The position numbers and the translations under genes were made by a program. Source: Pseudomonadota bacterium (GTDB taxonomy: Bacteria; Pseudomonadota; Alphaproteobacteria; Rhizobiales; Xanthobacteraceae). Taken from it: 64,000 nt of DNA. Within the stretch, counting starts at the first letter, position 1; each line of letters begins with the position of its first letter. The stretch covers positions 1-64,000 of the forward strand of contig JAEXYA010000069.1 in the NCBI GenBank assembly GCA_023451825.1. The letters are read 5' to 3'. Below are positions 50,056 through 59,022 of the stretch, piece after piece. The notes beneath the pieces are model-generated. The model saw nothing but the letters and a program-made list of their open reading frames with translations. It was not told where the DNA came from and did not search any database.

Positions 50056-52451
50056 TGACTGCCACTCAACCTGTCGATAATTCAAGCGCTCGCCGTCAAT
50101 CGAACAAAGTGAACGCAATCCAGTTTGCCACGTTAGGTCTCGCCGTGTTCGTTAGCGACGGCAAAATCCCGCTCATCCCGCGATACAATAAGCTCGACAC
50201 CGAAATATCGCGTGAAGACGTTGAGCATGCTATTGCCGATTATATGGAGAGGCATGACGGTCAAGAGCCTGTCCATGTAGGGGCGACGAAAGACATAAAC
50301 GTCATTAAACGCATGTTCCGTCGCTTCCCTGATGCCGTGCCGTCTATCGCTTGCGGTCCTTCACGCCTCTGTGTCCTGGACGCGGATGCTAAAGACAACG
50401 GCCCCGAGCTGCTAGGCGGGCTCTTCGAAGAACACGGCGGCGTGCCGGCCGGAGTGCCTGTCATCCCGACGCAATCGGGCGGCAAGCACTTCGTCTTTGC
50501 GGACCCCGATGGCGTCTTCACGAACAAAGCGGGCCTGCTTAAGAAGAACTACGGTACCGACGTGCGCGGAACGGGTGGGCAGTTCGTCGCGCCTGGCTCC
50601 ATTCGCGAAGATGGACGCAGCTATGGCTCGAATGACGACAAGATCGCGTTTTTGCGCGCTGTGAACTCAAAAGCTATTCCCACGCTGCCGGCATTCATCG
50701 CCGACAAGATCGGGCAGGCGGACCGCAGCGATGAGACCGTAACGCACATCCGCGAACGCGAGGTCATCCAGGCGCTTCGCGATGCGGATCACGACGCCGC
50801 GCTTGAGCAGTTCGATCCAACGCTCGGGCTCTATGACGTTGAGGCGCTGAAGTTGGCGAACGCTGAGTTCGCTGCGCTTTACGATGGACCGTCTGATGAT
50901 TGCAGCACGAACCGCTTCTTAGCGGCACGACATGTCATGACCGAATGGCCGGACATGCCGCCTGAAGCGCTAGCCGTTTTCTTCAGTGAGTGGGCGGGCG
51001 CCGGTAGCTATACTGACGATAAGCCGAGAACCGGGGAGTATGATGACCGGCAGATCGCGCGCGAGTGGCTGAAGAACCAGGGACTGAGCAAGCCGTCTAA
51101 GGGTGACGCATTCGGTTTCGTGTCCGATGACGACCCGACCGACAAGGTCGCGTTTCTCGCCAATGGCGGGACCGAAGAGCGGTGGGAGGCGTGGCAAGAG
51201 CAGCTGACGCGTGAGCGCGAAGTCCGTTTAGCGCGTGCAGGCCGAGTAGTCGATCAGGCTGATGGCGCAAAGACACCCACTGAGCGTCTAGCGCAACGAT
51301 TCACGTACATCGAGGACATCCGCAGCGCGGCGCTCCGCTTTTTGGATTGGGTTGTCAAACACGTCGTCGCCAAACGAACCGCCTCGATTGCTACGGGCAT
51401 GTGGGGTAGCGGCAAGACAGCCGTATATTCCGACATCGGCCTGCATGTGGGTTATGGTTTCGATTGGTGTGGGCGAAAGGTGAAGAAGGGCGTTGTCATT
51501 TATGTCGCATTGGAAAATAGCGAAGATATCCGACGACGTGTTCAAGCTTGGTGCGATCTGATGGAACGTGCCGGGCGTGACTTGGCGGACGGCGCCTTCG
51601 TTGTCCACGAAGGCCCTTGCTGTCTCTTCGATCCGAGCGGTCGGCCTACGCGCGACGAGAAAGACCTCATCGAGATCGCAAGGATCGCGGCCGAGCACTA
51701 CGATCTTCCCGTCGCGATGATCGTGATCGACACGCTAGCCCAGGCGATAGCACCAGGCGACGATAATAGCTCGAAAGACGCAGGCATTTTTACTAAGGCG
51801 ATGCAGCGAATAGTGAACGCGACTGGCGCAAACGTTACGGCATTGGCCCATCCTGTAAAAAGCGCCACAAACGGGGATGTGGGTGTACGCGGAAGCGGCG
51901 CCTTACAAGCCAATCTCGACACCGTCATTGAGATCACCATGAGCAAAAAGGGCGGCAAAGGGACAATAAAGGCCGGAAGCAAGTTCAGAATTGGAGACCC
52001 TAAGAAAGTCAACTTCGGCTATCGGCTGAACACGCATGTCATCGGTCGCGACGAGGACGGGGAAGACGCCCTGATCGTACTGGCCACTGCATCGTCTGTG
52101 GACGAAACGTACGCGGTTGAAGATGCTGCCGTCGATCTGGAAGCAGACGACGAAAACGAATTGGCCAAAATGATCCCCCCTGACACGCCTGCAGATCGCA
52201 AACGAGCCATTCTGAGGGTAATCACCGAACATGCTGTGACCATTGCCGCTCAAACGGACGAACAGCCCCATGAGATCGGTCTGTCTCGAAGCGGTGTATT
52301 TAGGTTGGTCAACATCGACCGGAAGCGCTCGGGTCTCTCTGAGTACGGGGAGCCCACAGTTGTGAACCGATTGCTGGACAAGCTGATGGATGTCGGAGAG
52401 GTCGTGAGGGATGGGAAAGGGAAGGCGACAGTCTACAAGCTGACAGCCTAG
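50055..52451 (+). CDS. Primase-polymerase/AAA_25 helicase fusion of the prophage
   Basis: The 798-residue protein joins an N-terminal bifunctional DNA primase/polymerase domain (about 20-240, with CVLDADAKD near residue 107 and SGGKHFVF near 140) to a C-terminal RepA-type AAA_25 ATPase with Walker A TGMWGSGKTAV near 447 and Walker B MIVIDT near 554. A winged-helix-like end follows. Such fusions start and drive replication of phages, plasmids and satellites. It starts in a 1-bp overlap with the previous gene. A cluster of repeats follows a further gene downstream. Confidence 0.88.
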   Translation: MTATQPVDNSSARRQSNKVNAIQFATLGLAVFVSDGKIPLIPRYNKLDTEISREDVEHAIADYMERHDGQEPVHVGATKDINVIKRMFRRFPDAVPSIACGPSRLCVLDADAKDNGPELLGGLFEEHGGVPAGVPVIPTQSGGKHFVFADPDGVFTNKAGLLKKNYGTDVRGTGGQFVAPGSIREDGRSYGSNDDKIAFLRAVNSKAIPTLPAFIADKIGQADRSDETVTHIREREVIQALRDADHDAALEQFDPTLGLYDVEALKLANAEFAALYDGPSDDCSTNRFLAARHVMTEWPDMPPEALAVFFSEWAGAGSYTDDKPRTGEYDDRQIAREWLKNQGLSKPSKGDAFGFVSDDDPTDKVAFLANGGTEERWEAWQEQLTREREVRLARAGRVVDQADGAKTPTERLAQRFTYIEDIRSAALRFLDWVVKHVVAKRTASIATGMWGSGKTAVYSDIGLHVGYGFDWCGRKVKKGVVIYVALENSEDIRRRVQAWCDLMERAGRDLADGAFVVHEGPCCLFDPSGRPTRDEKDLIEIARIAAEHYDLPVAMIVIDTLAQAIAPGDDNSSKDAGIFTKAMQRIVNATGANVTALAHPVKSATNGDVGVRGSGALQANLDTVIEITMSKKGGKGTIKAGSKFRIGDPKKVNFGYRLNTHVIGRDEDGEDALIVLATASSVDETYAVEDAAVDLEADDENELAKMIPPDTPADRKRAILRVITEHAVTIAAQTDEQPHEIGLSRSGVFRLVNIDRKRSGLSEYGEPTVVNRLLDKLMDVGEVVRDGKGKATVYKLTA

Positions 52452-52618
52452 AAGGACGATATGGGGGAGGGGGCGGCCGATGACAATTGGTCGCCTTTTC
52501 CGTTATTGCGTCGGCTAAACGACGTAGCGACTGCAATCACTTCGACTTTTTGCTTAACGCCTTGCCGATTGCGAGCGGTGTAATACGGTGCATCATTGCT
52601 GTTTTGGGGCTCAAGACC

Positions 52619-53377
52619 GTGAATTTTCGATTTCTTTCAAAACCGACAAGTCTGATTGCCATTCTGCCGCTTATCGCCGTTCTGTTTAACGGGGCGCCTT
52701 TGCAGGCGCAGGAATGCTCAGCCGAATTGATTCGCAAATGGGGTGGACATGACGAGGGCTACCGGAAGTTCATGAAGCCCGGCGAGTGGGAACTTGTCGT
52801 CAGAGCTAGGGAATGCTCGAAAAGCAATCTTGCAGCCTACAAAGCTCAAGTGGAGGCTGCGACGCCTGATGAGGCTGGACTAAAAATGCTCGAAGGCTTG
52901 AGAGGGCGCTACGGAAATATTGATATGGTGTGGCTTGACAAGAACGAATTGATGCAAGTGATAGGCGCCAAGCAGACCGAGCTGGGCAAAGAGGTTCAAG
53001 CCGCTAGGCTAAAAGCTCAAGACGATAAGTGCCTCCCGGTTTTGGCGGACATTCGCATCCCATCGGACTTTGCAGATGCTGAACTTGCCACGCGCGACCG
53101 AACCATCACATTGAACCGTTTCTTGTGCGCGGCTGCCGTTCACAGTGGGGACGTTAAGATCACTGCCGCTTCGGCGGACACGTACAAGGTCGCTTTTAGC
53201 GGTGCGTATTTGAAGTTCCGCATCAATCGACCGTCCCGCTATTTAAAGGATGCCGTTAAGACAGCATCCGTCGAAGCGATAGGAAACGAGCGAGGGGAAG
53301 AACCAGCCGATGACGCTGTGATGCAATATGTCTATGGTCAATTCATCCCATCGTACGCGAAGTTCTTGAGCCAGTAG
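52619..53377 (+). CDS. Secreted or periplasmic hypothetical protein
   Basis: The 252-residue product from the GTG at 52619 has a signal peptide (MNFRFLSKPTSLIAILPLIA, ending LQAQ) and several cysteines in the mature part. A TTG 44 codons upstream opens the frame further but loses the signal. It may be a moron-type gene (host-modifying), since it lies between replication and repeat regions. The family is not recognised. Confidence 0.55.
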   Translation: MNFRFLSKPTSLIAILPLIAVLFNGAPLQAQECSAELIRKWGGHDEGYRKFMKPGEWELVVRARECSKSNLAAYKAQVEAATPDEAGLKMLEGLRGRYGNIDMVWLDKNELMQVIGAKQTELGKEVQAARLKAQDDKCLPVLADIRIPSDFADAELATRDRTITLNRFLCAAAVHSGDVKITAASADTYKVAFSGAYLKFRINRPSRYLKDAVKTASVEAIGNERGEEPADDAVMQYVYGQFIPSYAKFLSQ

Positions 53378-53394
53378 ACGGGATGATTATTTGC

Positions 53395-53544
53395 GTGCGA
53401 TTTGCGTGCGCGCGAAATGACCGCACGAAAGCGCACGGTGCTCCGCACGTAAATTGGCACGGTCAGCGCACGCAAATCGCACGGTGAATTCTTTGAGATA
53501 TCAATAGCTTGAGATTTGCGTGCGGTTACGTGCGCTTGCGTGCG
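53395..53544. repeat. Cluster of ten GTGCG/CGCAC repeats
   Basis: Forward GTGCG at 53395, 53406, 53520, 53530 and 53540; reverse CGCAC at 53422, 53432, 53444, 53467 and 53478. The outer and inner blocks are in opposite orientation (ATTTGCGTGCG facing CGCACGCAAAT), so the whole is also a loose palindrome. It may be the origin of the replication module or a repressor array. Confidence 0.6.
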
Positions 53545-53572
53545 GGCTTAAAACCCACTTACTTGCGCTCCA

Positions 53573-53595
53573 CCCCCTCCCTATAAGGGAGGGGG
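53573..53595. other. Perfect hairpin between convergent genes
   Basis: CCCCCTCCCT / AGGGAGGGGG with a 3-nt ATA loop. No T-run follows on either strand, so it could stop both transcripts only with Rho or other help. Confidence 0.5.
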
Positions 53596-53626
53596 CGCAT
53601 GGGCGATTGGTAGGTAGGTAGATGGA

Positions 53627-54373
53627 TTAACGCGGTGCCTGCTTCGCCGCGTTTAGACTGCCGGCTATCGATCTTATCGCATTCTGGATGGCCGACCCTT
53701 CCTCTCCGATGCGGGCGCTATCTTGTGGTGGGCGGCCGTTGCTGCCGCCGGGACAGACATTACCCGTCACTCGAAGGGTGAAGTCATTGATCTGCCGGGC
53801 CGCCGTGTTCAGGTTGCTAATGGACGCATCGACAATATCAGCCATCGCCTTTGAATAGCTGTAGTTCCTACTCAGGTCTATGACACCCTTTACGTCGCTA
53901 TCGACCCGGTATTCGACAGGGAAGGCATAGTCTTTATTATTCAAAGTCAGTCGCGGCGAAGGACCCCCGCCAGTACCCAAATCCGCAGTTAAACTCAAAG
54001 TGCGTGGTGGGGTGGCGTTAGGCCGGCTGAGGTACGTTGCGCCAGCAGCAATAAGCGCTGTGATAATGGGCACGATGATCGCGAAGCCCTTCCAGAAGTC
54101 CGTTATTGGCTTTGTGGAGAGTTTCTCTTTCAAACCCACAATGACCGTGACTTTCGAGGGGGCGCCTTCCCCAAGCCAACTTAGTCGCGCCGGCGCCTTT
54201 TCCACCTTGAACATAGAAGGAGCCAGCCGCTTTCCTTCAGGGTCGAAAACTTCTCTAACGAACGCGCCGGGGATGTCGAAGGCTGGGCAGTTCCATGCCC
54301 TGATACTCGGACTCCAGTCCGCTTCAGTCAGTCGCAGATTGAATACGATTTCATCACTCAATTCTTCAGACAT
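53627..54373 (-). CDS. Membrane protein, hypothetical, within the prophage
   Basis: A 248-residue protein with one membrane segment (GFAIIVPIITALIAAGATYL near 106-126) between two soluble domains, the first beta-rich and the second with DIVDASISNLN and a C-terminal helix. It is the only minus-strand gene in this part of the prophage, which suggests expression in the lysogen. The start at 54373 follows GGGGGG. The function is unknown. Confidence 0.6.
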   Translation of the reverse strand: MSEELSDEIVFNLRLTEADWSPSIRAWNCPAFDIPGAFVREVFDPEGKRLAPSMFKVEKAPARLSWLGEGAPSKVTVIVGLKEKLSTKPITDFWKGFAIIVPIITALIAAGATYLSRPNATPPRTLSLTADLGTGGGPSPRLTLNNKDYAFPVEYRVDSDVKGVIDLSRNYSYSKAMADIVDASISNLNTAARQINDFTLRVTGNVCPGGSNGRPPQDSARIGEEGSAIQNAIRSIAGSLNAAKQAPR

Positions 54374-54646
54374 GCGCCCCCCTAATTCTAAGCCGCATGG
54401 TAGAAACACGACCTTCGAGCGTCAACGGTTCTTCCAGCCAAGAAGGCCCTTCAGTGCGGCTCAAGTAGCTGACGCAATTATGACAAATCGGATAACTCCA
54501 ACTTTCCGACGATTTGACCGGCAGTTCTCCCCATAGATGTAGGGACGATCCTGAGCGGGACGGTCTTACAGCGTGGAGAGCCTGACAGCTTCGGGGCCAA
54601 GGCTCTCCGCGTCACCCCGGAGCACGCCCCGAGCAGAGACATTCCC

Positions 54647-54931
54647 ATGAGCCTCGAAGACGAGACGGTCAGCACCGCTGAGCTGGCCGCTATGAATATC
54701 AGCAACCGATTTACTCGCACCTGCGACGCGCTCGAAAAGATCGCCGGCAATAGCGACCGCATCGCCACCTCGCTTGAGCAGATCGTCGCGTTGTTCGCAT
54801 GCGTGACCGAAATAGTTGAGCCCGAAGGGCGGGACGGTATCACGCGCGGTACGATCCGCATGCACGACATGCCGCCTGGCCTTCTCAGTATGCGGTCGGG
54901 AAGCAACTCAAGCGACGGCGAGGACAACTGA
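54647..54931 (+). CDS. Hypothetical phage protein
   Basis: A 94-residue protein with a helical N-terminal half (RFTRTCDALEKIAGNSDRIATSLEQIV) and an acidic Ser-rich end. It abuts the next gene (TGA then ATG). No family is recognised. Confidence 0.6.
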   Translation: MSLEDETVSTAELAAMNISNRFTRTCDALEKIAGNSDRIATSLEQIVALFACVTEIVEPEGRDGITRGTIRMHDMPPGLLSMRSGSNSSDGEDN

Positions 54932-55288
54932 ATGAATACGACCGCAGGGGCTAACACCGAAGCCGCTTTCATTGCGTGCGCCGAGTTGCGCGAGCTTCGA
55001 AGGGCGATGCGAAAGCTTTCCTCTGGAAGCTTCCCCGACCTGATGACGGGAGACTACACCAAAGCGGGGCCGCGACCGCCCGATCTTTTGCCGTGGCGTG
55101 AGCATCGCATTGAAGCTCACGACCTAATCGCTCATACCGCGACTGCCATCCGAATGGTCGAATGCGCCAGCCTACTTTTGGAAGAGCTGACATGTGAACG
55201 GCCGGCGGCCTTGGCTTTGGAGTGCTTACACCGCGCCACTGATTTGCTGAGGGCCGTGCGGCCAGAGGTGGGTGTTGAGCGGCCTTAA
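54932..55288 (+). CDS. Hypothetical phage protein
   Basis: A 118-residue helical protein (AACAELRELRRAMRKL-type start, then HDLIAHTATAIRMVECASLLLEEL) directly following the previous gene. It overlaps the tail-like gene by 17 bp. No family is recognised. Confidence 0.6.
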   Translation: MNTTAGANTEAAFIACAELRELRRAMRKLSSGSFPDLMTGDYTKAGPRPPDLLPWREHRIEAHDLIAHTATAIRMVECASLLLEELTCERPAALALECLHRATDLLRAVRPEVGVERP

Positions 55289-55874
55289 CGTCACGGTTGA
55301 CGCCAGCCAGCTTGAACGATGGGCCAGTGAACTATCCGCGCGCGGTATGCGCAATGCCATTCGGCGCGCGGTAGACCAGTCAGCTCGTGCAGCTCGCAAG
55401 GAGATCATCCCGCTTATCGCGGCGGACATCGGTGTGCCGAAGTCCAAGATCGCTGCGGCCGTGCCGAAGGTGAAGGCCAGCACGGCTAGCAACCTCACTG
55501 CGTCCTGGACCATCAGCAAGCAGCGTATCGGCATCTTGAACGTATCGGGCGCCAGCATAGTCAAACGCGGCGGCCTTACCGCGTCCACGCATCGCCTGAC
55601 CGGCGGCGGCTCGGCACGGCTGAACGTCAAGAAGGCGTTCGTCATCAACGCCAACGGCGGCCGGGCTGTCGTGTACCGCAAGAGCGGGAGCCGCAAGCCA
55701 CTCAAAGCCATCTATGCCGAGACGCCCGCAACAGCGATGGGGCAGGACGGCGCTGCGGCGCGCGTGGCATGGCAGCGGGAAGCCAACAAACAGGTTGGCC
55801 AGCGCCTCGCTGCCGAGGTGGCCAAGCAGCTCGTGGCTGAAGGGCTCGGCCCGTCCAGCCCAAACAACGATTAG
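55272..55874 (+). CDS. Tail-completion/minor tail Z-like protein
   Basis: The 200-residue protein has SARAARKEIIPLIAADIGVPKSKI and RIGILNVSG, typical of the minor tail Z (gp10-like) family that joins the tail tube to the head-connector. In lambda-like phages this gene lies between the head and tail genes; here it sits upstream of the terminase gene, out of the usual order. The GTG start overlaps the previous gene. Confidence 0.65.
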   Translation: MLSGLNVTVDASQLERWASELSARGMRNAIRRAVDQSARAARKEIIPLIAADIGVPKSKIAAAVPKVKASTASNLTASWTISKQRIGILNVSGASIVKRGGLTASTHRLTGGGSARLNVKKAFVINANGGRAVVYRKSGSRKPLKAIYAETPATAMGQDGAAARVAWQREANKQVGQRLAAEVAKQLVAEGLGPSSPNND

Positions 55875-55879
55875 AGACC

Positions 55880-56316
55880 GCGACAACGACCGTGAATGAG
55901 GTGCACGGCCGTTGTCGCCTAGCACGCTGTAGCGAAGTGATGCCCTCGTCAGGCACCGCAGTGACGCAGCGTGCGCCTGTCCCGTGAGGCGCGATCAACC
56001 GCGACTGACGGACGAGCGGACCACGCCACGTAGTGAGCGGGCGAGGCACCTACGCACGGCGTGGTCCGCGACCAATTCGGCAGCGAGTGGGCATTGTCTC
56101 GCGACGCTGCCGCTAGCCCCGCACAGCCCGGATGGACGGCGTGTGGGGCTCATATATTCGAGGCGGCAGCCGAGCACAGCTCGTGATGCACAGCCTCTCA
56201 CGGCCCGCCGCACGGTCAGCCAGATGCATGCTGACCGTGGGCGTGGCCATCCCGCCACATCTAGGACTTGGGTCCTTCCAGGGCCGGTCTGAGACCGATT
56301 GCGGCGCACTGCCGCA
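55880..56316 (+). ncRNA. Array of about nine stem-loops, candidate structured RNA or packaging region
   Basis: No coding frame is convincing here. Stems, with strand ends, are: 55880-55888/55910-55918 with inner CCGTG/CACGG; 55922-55929/55967-55974; 56016-56027/56058-56069 (12 bp, inner CGTAG/CTACG); 56078-56085/56105-56112; 56115-56124/56141-56150 (one wobble); 56160-56164/56193-56197 enclosing CGAGC/GCTCG; 56211-56220/56230-56239 (10 bp); CGGTC/GACCG at 56285-56297; and TGCGGC/GCCGCA at 56300-56316. None has a T-run, so these are not a terminator string. Strand is unproven, since hairpins read the same on both. It lies between the tail-Z-like gene and the terminase gene, so it may be a phage ncRNA or a cos/pac region. 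Confidence 0.55.
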
Positions 56317-56361
56317 TGATTCCGATTAAAAATCGCAGCAAAATCAATAGCAGAGATCGAA

Positions 56362-56871
56362 ATGGCGACGAAGCGCGGCACGATACGGCAGGCGGCCGAT
56401 GCGACCGGCTTTGACCAAGCGGCAGTTCGGCGGGCGCTTGAAGGCGTCGAAGCGAAGGGCGTGGGCCTCGCTGAGACAATCGAGATCGTCCACGCCAACG
56501 CGGATGCTGAGCGATCAGTGGGGCACGCGGCCCATGGACGCGGTGAAGGCGGCGCCGCTCGGATGTCAGCACTAACGCAGCTCAAAGCACGCAAGGCCGA
56601 GTTAGAAAATCAAAAGCTCGAAATGGACCTCGCCAAAGCGGCGCGCGAACTCATCGACCGGGAAGCCGTGACGCGCTTAGGCACGCACCTCATCGCAACG
56701 GCTCGGACCGCGCTCCTTTCCCTCGGGCATCGCCTAGCGCCAAAGGTCGCCGGCAAGACTGACATCGGCGAGCTGGCCCGGCTCATCGAAGTTGAAGTGC
56801 GCGACGTGCTGGGCGCGCTTTCAGACGAACAGGCATTCGTTGCAGCACTCGATGGAGACGCTCTCTCGTGA
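56362..56871 (+). CDS. Terminase small subunit (Nu1-like)
   Basis: The 169-residue protein has a helix-turn-helix start (GTIRQAADATGFDQAAVRRALEG) and the central helix LKARKAELENQKLEMDLAKAARELI seen in Nu1-like small terminases. It recognises the packaging site, which could lie in the stem-loop region just upstream. Its last codons overlap the large-subunit start by 4 bp. Confidence 0.82.
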   Translation: MATKRGTIRQAADATGFDQAAVRRALEGVEAKGVGLAETIEIVHANADAERSVGHAAHGRGEGGAARMSALTQLKARKAELENQKLEMDLAKAARELIDREAVTRLGTHLIATARTALLSLGHRLAPKVAGKTDIGELARLIEVEVRDVLGALSDEQAFVAALDGDALS

Positions 56872-58658
56872 GCATATCAGACGTACTCAAATCTTGGGCG
56901 GGAGCATTTGCACCGCCGCCGCGTATTCTGCCTTCAGAGTTTGCGGAAGCCGAAATCTATCTCCCGTCGTCAAGCAGCTCGACTCCAGGTCCACTAAGAT
57001 TCGCATCGTACCAGCGTGAGTTGGTTGACGCACTCGCGGATGATGAGGTCGAAACAATCGTGCTGATGCTTTCGTCTCAGGTCGGGAAGTCCACCACGAT
57101 TGATGCCCTGATGGGCTACTGCATCGCGTGCGAGCCTGGGCCAATGATGCACGTCTCTCCGACAGGCAGCCGTAGCGAAGAGTTCGTTCGGGACAGATTT
57201 GATCCTCTTGTCAGCGCGTCGCCCACGTTACAAACGCTGGTCGGCAAGGGGCAGGATACCCGAAAGGGCAGCTCGGGCGGCGCCAATTCGCTGTCCTCCA
57301 AATCTTTCCCTGGCGGTCAGCTCAGCTTCGCATCGGCTCACAAGCCTGACGAGCTTGCCGCACGAGCCATCAAGTTTTTGTTCTTAGACGAGGTAGATCG
57401 ATTTCCGGTTTCTGCCGGCATCGAGGGAAGTCCGATACAGCTTGCCGTCAAGCGAACCAAGACCTTCGAGGGCAAAGGTCGGAAGATCATTGCGGTATCG
57501 ACACCCACGTCTCGCACAGCATCGCGCATCAATCATTGGTTTCTCAAAGGAGACCAGCGTCGCTTCATCGTGACGTGCCCTGACTGCGAGCATCCGGGTC
57601 CGTTGTCGTTTGACAATCTAAAATGGGAAGAGGGCCGGCCGGAAACTGCATATCTTCGATGCAGCGAATGCGGCGCCGTGCATGACGAGGCATGCAAGCG
57701 CGCGATGGTAGCAGCCGGATATTGGGAGGCGACGGCCGTAGGCGAGAAAGGCGTCCGCTCGTATCACCTAAACGAGTTGGCTTCGATGTTCTCAACCCTG
57801 GAATCCGTCGCACGATCATACGAGAGTGCTGCCACGCCCGAAGAAAAGCAGGCGTTCCACAACACTGCGTTGGCTCAGGTCTATGATGCCAGCACGGAAG
57901 TCGAGCTGTCGTCGTCGGAGCTTCAGCAGCGCGCCGAACCGCTGAGCCAGCCCTATCCGGCGGACATCATGTTCGTCACAGCCGGAGTTGATGTGCAGGG
58001 CAATCGCCTGGAATGCACCTACCTCGCGCATCATTCGGGCGGGACGCAGTCCGTCTTAAATCACGTTAAGCTGCCGGGCGATACGTCGGGAGATGCAGTG
58101 TGGCAGGACCTGGACCGAGCGCTAGGCGAGACGTTCTTGCTAAGCAATGGCAACGTCGTTGCTGTCGCTGCGACCGCCGTCGACTCGGGCTTCAGCGCCG
58201 ACCAGGTTATGAAATTCGTTCACGCGCAGCGTCGAAAGCGCCGCTCCATCTACGCGGTAAAAGGTGCAAGTGGGTTTGACCGTCTGCCGTTAGCGAGGGG
58301 CGGCAAGCTCAAAGGTCAAATGCAGTTGCTGATTGTCGGCGTCGATACGGTGAAACATGCTGTGCAAAGGCATCTCGCGATGACCGAAATCGAACCCGGA
58401 TACATTAGGCTGCCTGATCACCTCCCGTCGGAATATTTTGACGGCTTGGCGTCGGAAGAGCTGCGGGTCCGCTACATCAACGGAAACCCGCGCCACTTCT
58501 ACCACCGCACCGTTCGGCAGAACGAACCGTTGGACTGCCTGATCTATGCGAGCGCAATTGCGAAGACTGTAAACGTTCAGTCAATCACCACCCCGGCAAC
58601 GCCGGGTTCATCCATGCCGGAATTAGCTGCAAGGCTACACGCGGCTCACAACTCCTAA
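56868..58658 (+). CDS. Terminase large subunit (GpA family)
   Basis: The 596-residue packaging motor and nuclease has a Walker A-like SSQVGKST near residue 70, Walker B FLFLDEVDRFP near 172, a zinc-type segment CPDCEHPGP and CSECGAVH, and nuclease Asp residues in VTAGVDVQGNRLECTY. Length and order match the lambda GpA/phage terminase GpA family. It starts at GTG within the small-subunit gene. Confidence 0.93.
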   Translation: MSISDVLKSWAGAFAPPPRILPSEFAEAEIYLPSSSSSTPGPLRFASYQRELVDALADDEVETIVLMLSSQVGKSTTIDALMGYCIACEPGPMMHVSPTGSRSEEFVRDRFDPLVSASPTLQTLVGKGQDTRKGSSGGANSLSSKSFPGGQLSFASAHKPDELAARAIKFLFLDEVDRFPVSAGIEGSPIQLAVKRTKTFEGKGRKIIAVSTPTSRTASRINHWFLKGDQRRFIVTCPDCEHPGPLSFDNLKWEEGRPETAYLRCSECGAVHDEACKRAMVAAGYWEATAVGEKGVRSYHLNELASMFSTLESVARSYESAATPEEKQAFHNTALAQVYDASTEVELSSSELQQRAEPLSQPYPADIMFVTAGVDVQGNRLECTYLAHHSGGTQSVLNHVKLPGDTSGDAVWQDLDRALGETFLLSNGNVVAVAATAVDSGFSADQVMKFVHAQRRKRRSIYAVKGASGFDRLPLARGGKLKGQMQLLIVGVDTVKHAVQRHLAMTEIEPGYIRLPDHLPSEYFDGLASEELRVRYINGNPRHFYHRTVRQNEPLDCLIYASAIAKTVNVQSITTPATPGSSMPELAARLHAAHNS

Positions 58659-58668
58659 GAGGACCACC

Positions 58669-59022
58669 ATGGGAAGACCGAAGGTTGCCGCAGTCAGCGG
58701 CGACACGAACAGTGCTGTGCTGAGCGAGCGCCTGCGCGTCGCTGCGATTATCGAATCGCCGGAGGGCAGGCGCAACCCTGCGCTTGCCAACCAACTCGCA
58801 TTGCGCGCCGATCTGGATGCCGAGACCGCCAAATCGATCCTGGCGCACGCACCGGCCGCGAACCCGTACCTGGCTGCCATGAATGCGGAGGGGCCGATTG
58901 GACTATCGGCAGACTTTGCCGATGTTTCGGGTGATCCCAAGGCTGCACGCCTGAAAGAACTGACGGAGGTGACCAACGCCTTGAATGAGCAAAAGGGCTG
59001 GGCGCCTAAGAGGAAACGCTGA
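58669..59022 (+). CDS. Small head-associated hypothetical protein
   Basis: The 117-residue protein has IIESPEGRRNPALANQLALRADLDAETAKSIL, which resembles the C-terminal part of head-maturation proteases and scaffold proteins. Here it is a free-standing gene. Its stop overlaps the portal start (TGATG). Exact role unknown. Confidence 0.55.
   Translation: MGRPKVAAVSGDTNSAVLSERLRVAAIIESPEGRRNPALANQLALRADLDAETAKSILAHAPAANPYLAAMNAEGPIGLSADFADVSGDPKAARLKELTEVTNALNEQKGWAPKRKR

Noticed and set aside
53573..53595. Intrinsic terminator between the gene at 52619 and the minus-strand membrane protein gene
   Set aside because: The 10-bp hairpin is perfect but no T-run follows on either strand.
55995..56594. 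199-codon minus-strand frame across the stem-loop array
   Set aside because: It overlaps the terminase small subunit, has Arg/Ser/Ala-rich composition and breaks the hairpin logic; it is more likely an effect of high GC.
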